A stretch of 36,975 nucleotides of DNA from a virus, in IMG/VR virus record IMGVR_UViG_3300044712_000519, positions 1-36,975 of that record. The stretch is one strand, 5' to 3'. How positions within the stretch are numbered: position 1 is the first letter of the stretch; each line of letters opens with the position of its first letter. Made by a program: the position numbers and the translations under genes. Of the stretch, positions 14,459 through 26,762 are shown piece after piece. The notes under the pieces are model-generated. The model ran no database searches, had not been told where the DNA came from, and saw only the letters and a list, made by a program, of their open reading frames with translations.

Positions 14459-17400
14459 TTAAGTTAGTTTGCGACCTAGCATATAAGTTCCTGCTTTGAT
14501 TGTTGATGTGCGCCCAGATGCAGGAGAAACATTAGCTGTTTGTAGTTTTACATCAGTAGCACCAGTAGTTACAATTTGAAAGTTAAGATAAAATGGTCTT
14601 GCCAAGTTATCACCATCATTGATTGTTCTACCATTACCACCAGCACTACCAAGAACAGTTTGTTGACTACCTATATTTCAGTTAGCTATTCCTTGCGCAC
14701 CTGCCGAATCTGGTCATCTATATATCCACAATCATCCGCTACCACTATTCCAAGCATTACCACCAGAAGACTGTATTTCTATTTTTATATCTCCTGTCGC
14801 ATTACTCGCAACTGATGAACCCATAATCTCAAAGTACCAACATTCACCAGCAGCAACAGGGCAAGACATTCAAGTTACATCAGTAAATGTAGAACTATTT
14901 GTTACTGTGAAGTCAGCAGTCATTTTATAAGCAAAATCCCAGTAGCCTCCAGAGATTGATTGCCAAGTTGCAGCAGTCGAAGAAGTAGCTACGAGTGCTT
15001 GACCAGAACTAGGAGCAGTTGCACCACTTACTGAAACAGTTGTAGTCGCTGATTTTAAACCAAGAGCAGCAGTAGCTTGACCAGCTGTATAACTTGCGCC
15101 TGTTCCTGTTATATTAGTCCCTACGAGAGCTGATGGAGTACCGAGGTCAGGAGTAACAAGAGCAGGACTAGTAGCACGAACAGGAGCACCAGAACCAGTA
15201 GCCGTTGTCCATACTGGGAGAGCAGAAGCACCACCACCAACGAGTATTTCTGTTGTTGCTCCATTAGCTAGAGTTTGTTGTGCTCCTGTTGCTGTTGTAC
15301 CTGTTGCTATGAGTGAATAAGCGGTAGTACCTGTTGACCGACCAGTACCACCATCAGTAACAGGGACATCAGCACCACCAGCACGGTAAACTATATTCCC
15401 TTCTACGTTAATATCACCAGCAGAAGCACGAGTAATAGTGGTGTCTGTGTTTTGTACTTCGAGACCTGTGTTTACTGTTGCAGTTGTGAAAGTACCAGTT
15501 GTAGGTGTAGTTGCCCCTACTGTACCGTTTATGTTTATAGAGGCTGTACCTGTGAGGTTAGTAACAGTTCAAGAAGAAGGTGTGCCTAGAGCACCACCAT
15601 TCATAAGAACATTAACACCTTCTACTGCTAATTGTCATGCGCTAGCTCTTGAAAGTGTGGTATCTGTTGCCCCAGCTCATAATTCAATAGTCGTTGCAGA
15701 CATTATTGTAGAGCCGAGGTTTGAAGTGCTAGAATTATATGTAAGACCTGTATTTGTTTTAGGTCATAAATCACCAGTTGCAGCAGTAAAGAAAGATGGG
15801 AAACAAGTAGTATCTGTTGCTTCATTCGCTACTGTAATAGCTGTTGGAGTTCATCCACCAGTTGAAGCAATAGTAACTGTACCAGCACTTGCAGTACCTC
15901 CAGTCGTTAAAGTAATATTAGAACCCTCGATAAGTTGGACACTTCCACCGCTCGCAGAAAGAGTAACAGTATGAGAAGTAGCGTCACTTGTGTTTGTAAT
16001 AGTTTGATTTCCAGAGTTTGTGCCACTTGTGTTTCCAATAACTGTAAGTTGAGCATCCGTGACGTATCGTTTATTAGATGAGTCAGCTATATCCGCAGTT
16101 GTAGCATCAGCACCAGCAGTTACGAGACCTTTCGTATCGTATGTGATTTTAGTTTTAGTTGCTCCAGTAATAGGCGCATTCCCGTCTACTTTATCATTTA
16201 TATTTTCTATAAAATCAAAGTACCCACCTGTGTTATTCCATACTGGAATTTGCCCTGATGTAGTGAGAGGAGTACCGTTTACGTCTGAAAGAGACTCTAA
16301 AGTGGTAGCATGCTGGATTCTTACAAGAATACTACCAGTACCGAGAGCACCAACAACTCCAACTTGACCTACAATATCTGAAAAATGAGGCACAGCAGGT
16401 TCTACATTTGTGAGAACTCAAGGATTAGTTTTTGAAACATAGAGAATATCTCCCTCAGCCCAAGTAGTTCACCAAATACCAGAACCAGAGTAATTAGTTT
16501 TGATATGCCGAACATACCCCATCGTAGTGATGAAACCGTCAGAATTATTTGCTATGTCCTGAGTCGTTACACCTGCTACGTTTCCTGATGGTGCTGTATT
16601 CCCTTGTGCTGGTGAGATGAGGGGTCTATTCCCAAGACTTCCACTGTAATATACAGGAGTACCATTATCAATAGTTACACCAGTTGTGTTTCGGACTTTA
16701 GCGAACATCTCCTGACCTATTTGGAGTGTTACATCTCCTGCACTCATACCTAAGTCGAGCGTTCAGTCAGTATCATTCCATTGCATGAGACCTTCTGCGT
16801 TTGTGATAGGTATAGCTCATGTGTCGAATTGTGTCCACGGTGTTGTTACACCAGCGACTTCTATATCGTTTGTTGTTACGTTCCCTTCGTCAGTTGCAGA
16901 TTGTAGGTCTACTACTACCGCACCTGTATCTCCGTTCACACTCAGAACTTGGTCTGTGTAGTCAGCTTTGAACCAGTTATTTAAAAATGTAGTTGTTGAT
17001 GCGTTGTCAGTAATAGCGATGATTCTATCGTTCACAACAAATGAAACACCGTCTACTGTTCCTGCTACCGAAACGATATAAGACCAGCCAGCTTGTGCTA
17101 CTCCCCCTCAAGGGAAAGTTCCAGCAGAAGCATCCCAAAGACCTTTTAATATAACTGCTTGGTCTAGTTGTGAAAGGGTAGTGTTAATCGTATCAATCTG
17201 TGTCTGAGCGTTGCTTGTCAGAGAGTTAATATACTGAAATTCTGTATTATTTACGCTTCCATCTGCTATTTTAGTTGCATCTATTCCACTTGAAAGAGTG
17301 GTAGCAAAAGAACCTGTCCCACTACCTGTTACTGCTCCTGTGAGAGTTATAGTTTGGTCTCAAGTATTTGTACCACTCGTGTTTTGAACTACTGTTAATT

Positions 17401-18082
17401 GAGCGTTTGTTAAGTGATTATACTGTCCAGTAGTACCGCCTTGTAGTCCTCATAGTAAGTTATGGTCAAGTTCACTTTCATCGACAGCTACAATAGGATT
17501 AGCTGGGTCAGTAGCATCTACGTCTATTCCGTGTCATGCTACAACAGAGTCTACTGTACCGCCACCGCCTCCACCTGTACCAAATTCTAAACCAGTTTCA
17601 TCTGCTTTCACTTTTACTATTTTTCACGCTTGACCTACATAAGAGCTAGGAGCATCTGTAAGATGTAGAAAGTCGTGTACTCCTGTACTCATTACAGGTC
17701 AGATACCACTTGTAAGATACATTTTCTTACCATCTTTCTTTATGAATTTTCCTCCTCTATCTTCTCCTATTTCGATAGAATCTACCTCATGTTTAGGCAT
17801 TCTCTTTATAAGTTTCTCTAGGAGTTTATCCTCTGGGAATACTTCTTTAATGAGTGCTTTTAATTCAGATTTAGTAGGAGTTTTACCGTTTTTACCGTTG
17901 AGACCGTTTTTACCATTGGTTCAGTTCGTACCGTCTTTCCCATTAAGACCTTTTATATTCTTTTCAATTTCTACGGTCTTTATTTCTTTTACATAGACTT
18001 CTTTAACCTCGATTTCCTCCTCTGGGATTTCATCGAGTTCTATTTCCTCAGTTTCTAAATCTTTGAGTTCAATTTCTTCCAT
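14459..18082 (-). CDS. Long tail fibre/receptor-binding protein (1207 aa)
   Basis: ATG at 18080-18082, TAA at 14459-14461. An acidic N-terminus is followed by a short collagen-like Gly-x-y run (residues about 45-67, GLNGKDGTNGTNGKNG), one of whose glycines is TGA. The remaining 1100 residues are low-complexity Thr/Ser/Gly/Ala beta-repeats such as TNLTGTASININGTVG and GTPSSGTVTNLTG, typical of phage fibres. The last 150 or so residues (DFTVTNSSTFTDVTGMS...GTYMLGRKLT) match the C-terminus of the short fibre at 18356-19249, so both probably present the same kind of tip. Codon frame was confirmed at several points along the gene. Confidence 0.9.
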
Positions 18083-18354
18083 TATTCGATAGTTAGTGAA
18101 CCTTTCCCAATAGTAGTGCGTGGCTTGTCTTGAATTCTAATTGAGTAGGTGTATTTACCTTTATCGAGGGCATCAAATAAGTCTTCATCGAGTTCTATAG
18201 TATAGACATCTCAATTCTTTTTGAAAGGTTGGTAGAGTAGTTCTTCGTTGTCGTCCTTAATGCAGAACACTATATTCTTATCGAGTCACTTTATAGAATA
18301 AGAAGAAATAAAGTCGTCTCCTTTTTGTATTGTATGTGATTTGAGTTCTTTCAT
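18082..18354 (-). CDS. Hypothetical protein between fibre genes (90 aa)
   Basis: ATG at 18352-18354; its TAA overlaps the start of the long fibre gene by one base (TAATG). A compact beta-rich domain (HTIQKGDDFISSYSIKGLDK, YTIELDEDLFDAL, YTYSIRIQDK) that resembles small baseplate or fibre-associated beta-sandwich proteins. Two TGA glycines. It could be a fibre adaptor or chaperone by position; not proven. Confidence 0.75.
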
Positions 18355-18355
18355 A

Positions 18356-19249
18356 TTATACAGAGAGTTTTCTTGCAAGCATATAAGCACCAGCCTTGAG
18401 TGTACTAGTTCTACCACCAGAAGCAGCGTTATTAGCTATTTGGAATTTAATATTTCCACTTCATGTTATTGATACAGTTATTTCAATTTCAATAGGTCTT
18501 ATAGTACCATCTCCACTGTTTACAGCAGCTCAACTTGTTGTAGAAGTAGTTGAAGGCATAACAGCGAGAGCAGAAGTAAAAGTTCCTGTATCGCCATAAT
18601 AGAATGTTCTTTTTACTCAAGAAGTGTCCCAAGTACCAGTAGTGATAAGGTCTGCTTTTATGTCTCCTGTTGTATCGTTTGCTGTTGTAAACCCTTGTAT
18701 CTGGACATACCATCTTTCACCAGCTACTACTGGAAGACTAAAACCTGTTACATCAGTAAGAGTTGAACTGTTTGTAACTACGAAGTCAGAAGCGAGTTGA
18801 GAGCTGAAATCCCAGAAGCCAGAAGTATCGTTTTGCCATGTAGCTGTTGTTGCACTTGTAGCCTTCAATACTTGATTTGCTACTGGAGCACTAGCAGCAC
18901 TCACATCTACTATTCCTGTTGCACTTTTGAGGGAGTTAGCAGAACCAGTTGTATTTTGGTTGAGTGTAGGGAAAGTACAGTTTGTAAGTGTACCACTTGT
19001 AGGAGTACCGAGAGCTGGAGTTACAAGAGCAGGGCTAGTAAATGTACCTGTACTTACTGTCGGGTTTGTAATCGTAGGAGCTGTTAATGTCTTATTCGTT
19101 ATAGTCTGAGTACCAAGACGACTCACGATAGCACCGTCTACATCGTCTGGAAGTTGAGCATTAAGAGCATCAAAGTTATCATTTAGGTCGTTCATTGCCT
19201 CAACGTTTGTCGTTGATTCTGTCAGGTCTATGATAGTTGCTTTAGTCAT
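18356..19249 (-). CDS. Short tail fibre-like protein (297 aa)
   Basis: ATG at 19247-19249, TAA at 18356-18358. The N-terminus (MTKATIIDLTESTTNVEAMN) is a short coiled segment, followed by Thr-rich repeats (TLTAPTITNPTVSTGTFTSP) common in phage fibres, then a C-terminal domain (DFVVTNSSTLTDVTGFSL, GERWYVQIQGFTTANDTTGD, GAYMLARKLSV) shared with the long fibre. One TGA (TSGVKR). The duplication of the tip domain suggests two fibres for one receptor or a recombining pair. Confidence 0.85.
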
Positions 19250-19250
19250 A

Positions 19251-19436
19251 TTAGGTTCGAGTTACCCAGTTTGGAGTGTTCCAGTTTGGGCTAAATATTA
19301 GGTATCCTTTATCTCATGGCTGAATAGCGGTGGAAAATGGGTAATAACGTGGATTATCAGGGAGTATATTTGTTGAGAATATGCTATCTTCATAATCGGG
19401 TTCTACCCGAGGTGTCCATGTTGGTACTGCTGGCAT
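19251..19436 (-). CDS. Hypothetical protein (61 aa)
   Basis: ATG at 19434-19436, TAA at 19251-19253. Begins MPAVPTWTPRVEPDYEDS and ends with NWNTPNWVTRT; proline- and tryptophan-rich. One TGA (QPGDK). Located between virion and fibre genes, so a small virion protein is plausible. Confidence 0.72.
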
Positions 19437-19460
19437 AACTTTATTATAAATAGAATTAAT

Positions 19461-19625
19461 TTATTTGTACTTTTTCATTGCCTGAGAATTTGTTTTGAGT
19501 TTCTTCTTTACTCCAGCTTTATAAAGAGCGATTGCAACAGCCTGTTTTTGTGGCTTTCAATGCTTCATTTCTGTACGGATATTAGCAGAGATTACTTTCT
19601 GTGATTTTCATTTTTTGAGTGGCAT
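19461..19625 (-). CDS. Conserved small phage protein (54 aa)
   Basis: ATG at 19623-19625, TAA at 19461-19463. The blocks MPLKKGKSQKVISANI and HGKPQKQAVAIALYKAG are those of a very common small phage protein of unknown function found near structural genes. Both glycines in KKGKSQK and HGKPQKQ are TGA and are normally Gly in that family, giving independent support for the code. Basic; may bind DNA or a virion component. Confidence 0.85.
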
Positions 19626-19689
19626 ATTGTTTTAGTTATTTATTAAGTATAATATGTTTATGGAATTTGTTAGATACATTTTGTGATTC

Positions 19690-19761
19690 TTATTTCTTCC
19701 CATTGTGATAGTTTGGTTTCTTAGGTGGTGGATTATTATATTTTTCGCTTGGAGTTTTCAT
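19690..19761 (-). CDS. Possible 23-aa peptide
   Basis: ATG at 19759-19761, TAA at 19690-19692. Pro/Lys/Asn-rich (MKTPSEKYNNPPPKKPNYHN). It fits between two genes 13 bases after the preceding stop. Too short to be sure; no TGA codon. Confidence 0.35.
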   Translation of the reverse strand: MKTPSEKYNNPPPKKPNYHNGKK

Positions 19762-19774
19762 TGGATATTGTGAA

Positions 19775-21280
19775 TTATTGCTGTATTGCTTTGTTTATCG
19801 TGTTTGTCACTCAAGATAGAAGATACTTAGCTCATTTTCTTACTTTACCCTGATTTTTAACCACTCATTTAACGGTGGTTTCTTTTTGTATTTGGTCTAT
19901 GAGTCTTTTCATAAATTGAGGTAATTGTTTTTCAACTTCTGCTGGGTTTATTTTACCACTTCTTAGCATTTTGAGAGGGCTTTTCTTTACAATTACATCA
20001 GCCACATCAATAGCTTGCTGTACTCACGGTAATTCAGTAACTTTTTCCACTAAAGCCCCTGCTCTTCAAGGTGTAGTTGCTCGTCATGCTGTCGAAGTAG
20101 CACCCTGTATCTGCTCTCTGATAAGATTTTTAACAGATTGTAAAGCTCAATATCGAGCATTAGCTTTTGAAATATCTACACCTGTATCTTTTTTGACGAG
20201 CTTTTCTGTAAGTGTTTTTAATGCAGAACGAACGTCATCAAGTTGGTCTACATTAAATCACGCTTTCTCTACTCACTTTTGAGTGAATATTTGATTAGCG
20301 TTTGTATGGAGTGTTTTTAATTTTGTTATTTCTTGTGCTGAAAGACCTTTTCATTTATTGAGTTTTATAAGACCTTTGAGAGTTTCTTGTACTGCTCTTG
20401 CTTCATCGCCTACTACATTTGTGTATGCCTCTTGAAGACCACGCAGAGCATCATCTATATTAGCATTCTTCACTCGTGAAGTAGATTTTGCAAGAACTGG
20501 CAATACTTTTTCTTTATAGATAGAGTTGGCTGTATCATCGAATACTCACTCTAATTGAGAAAATGTTTTTACATTAGCAAGTTTCTTTTGGACACTCGGA
20601 GGAGCATATTTAAGAACATACTTAAATCATTCTTTAGCCTTTGGAAATAATTTAGCCTGTCATGCACTTGGTTGTAATATGTTAGCTATAATATCATCAC
20701 TCTTCACTAATCTTGTGAGTGGTTTTGCTAAAGGAGCAACGAGTTTACCAGCTCATGCGAGTAATCATTCACCTACTGGAGCGGTAGCTATTGCCCCTCC
20801 TGCAAATTGCCCCACCTTAGAAGGTATTGATTCAGCATTTAATCATGCTTTAGCTCATATTGATTCTATTGCTCTTGCTGGAACTTCTGCCATCTGTTGC
20901 ATAGATTTTCCAAAATCACTTTTGTATCATGGAACGATTGCTTCAGGTATCTTTCCAAGAGTAACATCTAATGCACCTCAAACTACTCTGGCAGTAGAAC
21001 CAACAGCACGTGCTACACCTGTTGGTAATCACTGTACTACCTCTCCATATCATTTTGCCAGACCTTTCATAGCTTCCACGCCTTTTCATAGAGTAGACTT
21101 ATAAACATCAGCCATACTTTTAGGTTTGACTGGTGCTTCTTGAATATTACCTTCTATATCAATTTCTCATGCTCTGAATTTAGGGAGAATCTCAGCCTCA
21201 AATCTAGCCCTATCGTATCAGTTAGATTTTGCTGTTTGTGCGAGTTGTGCTTCTTCTTGTGTATAAGAGGTTATTGCCAT
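19775..21280 (-). CDS. Probable virion protein (501 aa)
   Basis: ATG at 21278-21280 overlaps the end of the 866-aa gene by ten bases; TAA at 19775-19777. Ala/Lys-rich, mostly helical (for example SAQEITKLKTLHTNANQIFT, LVKSDDIIANILQPSA), with a Gly/Ala-rich possible amphipathic region near residues 100-190. It carries far more TGA codons (over 20) than the neighbouring structural genes. Position and composition suggest an internal virion or ejection protein like those of short-tailed phages; no domain was recognised. Confidence 0.75.
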
Positions 21281-23871
21281 ATAGACGAAGGATTAACAGT
21301 AGTAGTTTGTGTCTTATTCTGAGTGAATATATTGTTCTTGCTTTCTGTTTGTGTCTGTGTTTGTTTTTCTCACCAAATAGTGTTAAAAAGTTCATCACCG
21401 TAAGCATTCTGTAGGTAAGAGTTCTTTAACGCCTTGCGAGAATCTAGGAGACCATCAAGACCAGCTACATTTAAATCATAAGACTTACCAGCAGAAGGGA
21501 AGATAGAGTCATAGAACTTTTCTTCAAATTCTGTAAGAGCAGCACCAGACCTAGCACGTCTAAGAGAATCGAGCTGGTCTCGAAGTGTTACACCGAGTTT
21601 AGCTATTTCGGGGTCTCATACTTTACCAAACTTATTAGCAATATCTTCGTACTTACCCTTTAGAAGACCTGTATTAACGCCTTTAGCTTTCAGGTTATCA
21701 AGAGTCTGTCTTACTTTTTCAAGTGAAGAAACAAGTGTTCTTGTTTGTTGGTATGCTGTCTTTTCTGGTGCTCCTTCGATATTATTAGAAGCAAGATTTT
21801 CAAGTTTAGTTCTCACTTGTGCTTCATTACCAGAAGATATTAAATCCTGTAATACCTTCTGCTCTTGTTTTTGGAGAGTAGGCTTATCGAAAGCGAGAAC
21901 ATTAAACGCTTGCAAGTAAGGGTCTGATTTCTGTGATTGTTGTTGTCCAAGTATTCTATACATTCAAGGACTTTCTCTTTTTAATTGAGACATTTGTACA
22001 CTTCTAAGTTGTTCTGGTGATAGGTCAGATACTTTTGTTCCTGCATTTATTCCTACCTCAGAAGATATTTGATTTCAATATCATTTTTCTGTGCTTCCAG
22101 TATTCCATCTGTTAAGAGCTTGCCCGAGTGTTAAGTTAGTATAACTTGGAGAAGACCAAAGGAGGTCATACGCTTTAAATCCTTCTTCGATAGTAGGGAA
22201 AGAAAAATAAGAGCCTCATTCGTTCGCTGGTCTATTAGTTCCTTTTTCAAAAGCAATACCAGCCTGTTGTAGACGATTTGCAAAAGAATCATTAAATGTA
22301 ATTCCAGCTGGATTGTTATTCTTTAAGCTAGCTTCACGAGGAAATTGACTAGCGTATTGTCTTAGGTCTCCACCTCCTCCAAAAGTACCTCATTCAGGTA
22401 CTTGTTTAAGCTGTCATGCTTCTAGGTAGTAATCTCAAGCCTTAAGACCTGTCTTTACTTCACTAGGTTGATTTCTTACCGCAGTAGCATATTCATCGAG
22501 TAAATCATCATAAGTTTCACCGACTGGAGTAACACCAAGTTTAGCGATAGCTTCCTTGAGGTTATCGAGGTGTTGTTGTTCGAGTCTAGTGAGAGTTTCC
22601 TTGTCTTTTTTATCAGTTCTTGCGATTTCATCAGCCAGCTTCTTATCTGCCCTTGCAAAGTCTTCTTGTCTGATTTCTGCAGCATTTGTAACTCAGTAAA
22701 GGTCAAATAGTCTTTGTTCTTGCTTCTGTTGATTTCCTACCTCCCAGTCTATTTCTGATTTAGCTTCATCGAGGTAAGAATTATAGAGAGCCACATTTTG
22801 AGAAAGGGTGTCGTTAACTTCGTAAATCTGGTCATCTATTCCTTTTGAAAGAGCAGAATATCCTGCCATAATCATAGAAATAGGAAGAGAGCTATTCTTC
22901 TTTTTGTAGTCTTCAAATATATCTCGTTTGGCTCTTTGAAGTTCTCGAAGTTGCGTCTGAGCGTTTACTATTTCGCCTCTTGCTACTTCCATGTCTGGAT
23001 AATTAGCATACACACGAGCTTTTATATCCCCGTAACTTTCAGCGTTAGCATCGAGTTTAGCAAGTTTAGTTAAAAGGTTTGTAAGAGCTTTATTTTGTAC
23101 TTGTGTATCCTCTCATTTTACGATAGAATCATTAGCTACTTGAATAGTATTCGCTGTATCGGTAATCGTACTCTTACGAGCCATATCTTTAGCCTTAGCG
23201 ACTAAATCAGGATTGATAGAAGTGATTTGTTCTAATTCACGATTTGAGACGTTACCGTTTACGATATTCTGAGCGAGTTGAGTGTCAGTCATCTGGGCAT
23301 ACTTTCGATATTTATCGAGATTAGCCTTAGCGACAGCAGTCATACCGTTTTCTGCACTAAATTTACCACCTGATTGTAGTATTTTGAGAGCTTCTTCTTT
23401 ATTAGTTGGTGCATATTCAGGAACTCCATTGACCATTGAATACTTAACTCCAGTGGCTTGAGCTTGTTTTTCTGCATCAGTTAATACTGGCGGAACTTCT
23501 ACTGGTTTTGTCTCGACAGGTTTTACAGGCTCTACAACAGGTGTTTTTACTTCTTCGGTAGTAACTGGTGCTGGTGGAGGCTGAACAGGTGTTACAGGTG
23601 GCTTTTTAGCGTCAATTTTAGCTTGTAGAGTTGGAGATACGTATGGTTTTACTCAAGTAACACTCTCTGGAAGTTGGTATTCAGGTAAAGGAGTAGTTAC
23701 AGGTTTTGTGGCTGGAAGAGGAGCAACAGGCGCAACAGTTGGAACTGGTACAGGTGCTGGAGCTGGTTGCGCTCACTGAATAGGATTCGTTACAACAGTA
23801 TTTGTAATCGTAGGATTTGGTATTCCTCATATATTTCTTCCGAGTGGGTCTACAAGCTGTGTTTTAACCAT
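21271..23871 (-). CDS. Large virion protein with probable peptidoglycan-hydrolase domain (866 aa)
   Basis: ATG at 23869-23871, TAA at 21271-21273. The first 150 residues are a Pro/Val/Thr-rich linker (PAPAPVPVPTVAPVAP). The middle is long coiled coil (VARGEIVNAQTQLRELQRAK). Around residues 480-570 is SLKNNNPAGITFNDSF, then SYFSFPTIEEGFKAYDLL and LTLGQALNRWN, the signature of a lytic domain found in phage virion proteins (NNNPGN-x, F-x-S-x-E-x-G, ALxRW). The rest is helical. Such proteins enter with the genome and locally open the cell wall. Few TGA codons for its length. Confidence 0.8.
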
Positions 23872-23872
23872 A

Positions 23873-24100
23873 TTATTGTTCGATAGGGATTAATACTTTA
23901 ATTCATTTATAAAAGGCGACTATATGAGCATTTGGTGTTACTGTTGTTGTTTCTATTCCTACTACTTTTAGACCATCTATTCGCATCGTTCCAAACTTGT
24001 CATACGCTTCAAATTGATTTAGTGTACCAATACTTTTTGGCTTGCTAATATCTAACTTCGGTAGTTCTTGTTTTTTAGGCTTTGACGATTCAGAGGTCAT
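23873..24100 (-). CDS. Hypothetical virion-region protein (75 aa)
   Basis: ATG at 24098-24100 overlaps the preceding gene by 26 bases; TAA at 23873-23875. A disordered Lys/Pro N-terminus is followed by a beta-rich domain (FGTMRIDGLKVVGIETTTVT). One TGA near the end (YKGIKV). Probably a small virion component by location. Confidence 0.72.
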
Positions 24101-25754
24101 AGTTGAAATTAAATATTTGAGGTGTTGATGTACCTGTTGTTGTTAGCTCTACAAACCAAGATATACATTTGAAACCTCTAATTGGGTTGTTACCTCGATA
24201 CTTCTTGTACTCGTTCGTTCCTTGAGTGGTGTTTGTGATAGTGTCATAGAGTATTTCAGTACCACTATTATCTAGTATATATGAAATTTTAATAGTTGTA
24301 TTTTCTGGCACACGGCATCATACTTTTAATTCTAATACTTCTTTTTCTGCACTCATATCAGCTCCATCGTCAGTACGAATAAACATCTTTCCACTCGGCT
24401 GGTAGCTTGTAGGAGTGTCGATAGTAATGTCATCGTAGTAATCTATACCAAATACTCCGTCTTCGTCTTCATAAGTGTAGAAGAAACCGTTTTTAGTAGC
24501 ATTACGATAGAGACAGCCGATACGTTTAAGTGATTTTCCTGCGCTGTTCTTTGAAACAACTACGCTCCAAGCATCTGGAGCACCTGCCACAGTATGACCA
24601 TAAGCATAAATCATACCTACATCATCCTTATTCGATATACAATAAACGACATCATTAATCCTCGCCCAGTTGTAATTCGTGAATCCGTAAATACCGATAA
24701 GGTAGAAAGTAGAGCCGTGATTCCCGAAAGCTACGTCAATATTGTTGTGATAGCGTGATTTTGCGATGAGCTGTTGAGCATCAGCACCAAAGCCATAGTG
24801 TTTGTAAACGTAGACACAGTTGTAAGTAGCAGAAGATGGTGAAGCAGTACCATTTGCGTAGGTGTAAGTATTTACATCACCAGCAACAAGAATATCAGTG
24901 TTATTCTTATTTACTCCGTGAAGGATTTTAGAAGAGCGTTCTACTTGGAGCTGTTTAGTACCATCATTCGCTACACCAGCCAATACTGTGACAGCAGAAA
25001 GCTCAGTAGAGAGCCTATTAGGAGCAGAACTAGCAGACCACACACTATCAGAGTGAACTGAGGAGAAAGTCACGTCTCATGGTTGGCTGATTCCTTGTCT
25101 ATAAGTTGCCAGAGTAGCATATCATGGTCAGAATGGTCAGCTCACGTCTATTCCTCCGTCTTCCGAAGTGACTGCTATATTCCATTGGTCTTGTGAGTCC
25201 CCAAAAAATATACTATCTCCTATTTGATAGAAAGGTCTACTAGCACCAACACTTGCAAAGTTACCGTTATTCATTTCGTAGGTGTAATCTTCCCAATTAT
25301 CAGTATAGGCGTTGTCATCACGAAACCATGTAGGATTCGCTGGAGTTGTGACAGTGAAAGGTATAAATATACCCTCATTGTAATCCCAAAAAGTGGCGTT
25401 ACTGCCTGATGGGATAAGTTCAAAAGCTCTCCAGTGTCCGTTGTTTGATGTATTTGCTGGTCGCAGAACGCTTCCCTGATAGCGCATAGTTCCCTCAGCA
25501 TCTATAATATCTTTATTCTCAAGAGCAAACCAAATATCCCTTTCATTAGTAACGGTGTTAGCGTTGTAGCTGTTATTGCCGATAATATAAACCATTCATG
25601 GAAGAGCTGTTTTATAGTTCGTAGGTTTGACCGCTAATTGAACCCATCGGGGGTCTCGGTAAATATCCAAGTTCTCAGAATACACAAATTGACCTTCTCC
25701 TAAAAGGTACTCATCGTTTCACATTCCACCATTAAAAGAATTTATATTAGTCAT
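24075..25754 (-). CDS. Probable tail (nozzle/hub-like) protein (559 aa)
   Basis: ATG at 25752-25754, TAA at 24075-24077. Begins MTNINSFNGGMGNDEYLLGE and is beta-strand rich throughout (GDSIFFGDSQDQWNIAV, GFGADAQQLIAKSRYHNN, STFYLIGIYGFTNYNWARI), like beta-propeller or tail-nozzle proteins of short-tailed phages. TGA codons are clustered at a few points (GPFGPGY, KVGCR). It overlaps the upstream gene by 13 bases. The assignment is by context and fold impression only. Confidence 0.7.
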
Positions 25755-26509
25755 TCTGGTTGTCCGTAAGGGCTAAAAATGGAGCGGTATTGTTCGTCTG
25801 GGTATTTAGCGTAGAAAGGTCATGTAGTTCTATCGCCTAAATCGTAGAGGGCTTTAGTTTCGAGACGTTCGTATTCAGCAGTTTCAGCATTAGCCTCATT
25901 AATCTTGCCCTGAAATCTATAAATATAAGGGATAAGCCCTTGAACGAGTACAGAAGAGTATTCCGAAGTGATACCCATTCCTGTTTCGTCTGTATCAGAT
26001 GTGTAGTCTACAATCTTTCTAATACCTGTTAGCTTGATTCCATTAGTAATTGCAACAGTAGGAAGAGGTGCGATGAAGATAGAATTATCAGCGATTATAT
26101 AAAGGGGTTTATTCGCTGGTTGATTAGCTTCGTACCACTCCCACTCTCTTTCGAGTGATGTACGAGTAACAAGAGTACATTTTGTGTATTCTAGTTTAGA
26201 AGTGTTAGCGTAGAGTGTATTATCATACGCTACATAAACAGATTCTATTTTCTTAGTACCTGCTCTATCAGTAGCTACTTCGAGCATAGGATACTCAGAT
26301 TGCCCTACAACACTGTTAGTTGTCCATTGTTGCCAACGGAAATCCTCACCAACAGCAGTTACGATGCCAGACCAGAACTTGTCTTTTACTTTGTTGAGCC
26401 AACGCAAACAAGTAGCTTGACCAATAGCATTACTCCCCCCGATTTGGTCGAGGGTAGTGTGTGAAAGTTCAAGTGCTTCTGTTATGACGGTTAGGGGTGT
26501 ATAAGCCAT
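25742..26509 (-). CDS. Probable head-tail adaptor/connector protein (255 aa)
   Basis: ATG at 26507-26509, TAA at 25742-25744. Starts MAYTPLTVITEALELSHTT and has CLRWLNKVKDKFWS, QQWTTNSVVGQSEYPM and GLIPYIYRFQGKINEA, resembling connector-type proteins that follow the capsid gene in podoviruses. Two TGA codons only, near the C-terminus. Located two genes after the capsid. Family not certain. Confidence 0.7.
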
Positions 26510-26521
26510 AAATAAAGTGTA

Positions 26522-26710
26522 TTACTTTTTGTTTCTTTTTGTAGGTTTTTCTACAATTTCTTCCTCTGATTCTTCGGTTTCCTCTACTTTCTCTTTAGGA
26601 GTTTCAGGGATAGTATCAAAAGGAACACCAAACTCTTTCCAGTGTTTATTGAGGTCTATCTTTTCTACGTATTCTACTTTCTGTAAACTGTGGTTGTAAA
26701 CTTTGAACAT
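26522..26710 (-). CDS. Small acidic-tailed protein (62 aa)
   Basis: ATG at 26708-26710, TAA at 26522-26524. A short N-terminal domain (MFKVYNHSLQKVEYVEKIDL) with an acidic Glu-rich tail ending in Lys/Arg. No TGA codon. It follows the capsid terminator, and may be a head accessory or decoration protein. Confidence 0.7.
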   Translation of the reverse strand: MFKVYNHSLQKVEYVEKIDLNKHWKEFGVPFDTIPETPKEKVEETEESEEEIVEKPTKRNKK

Positions 26711-26736
26711 AAATTGGAGTTAAAAATAATCCATAA

Positions 26737-26756
26737 AACCCCTCCGAAGAGGGGTT
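26737..26756 (-). terminator. UUCG-loop terminator after the capsid gene
   Basis: Minus strand AACCCCTC-TTCG-GAGGGGTT, a perfect 8-base stem with the very stable UUCG tetraloop, followed by TTTT. It starts seven bases after the capsid stop codon. Partial termination here would raise capsid mRNA over downstream tail genes and would protect its 3' end. Confidence 0.9.
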
Positions 26757-26762
26757 CTAACA

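Noticed and set aside
22476-22706. Separate 76-aa gene inside the large virion protein
   Set aside because: It is in another frame of the continuous 866-aa gene and has no start signal of its own.
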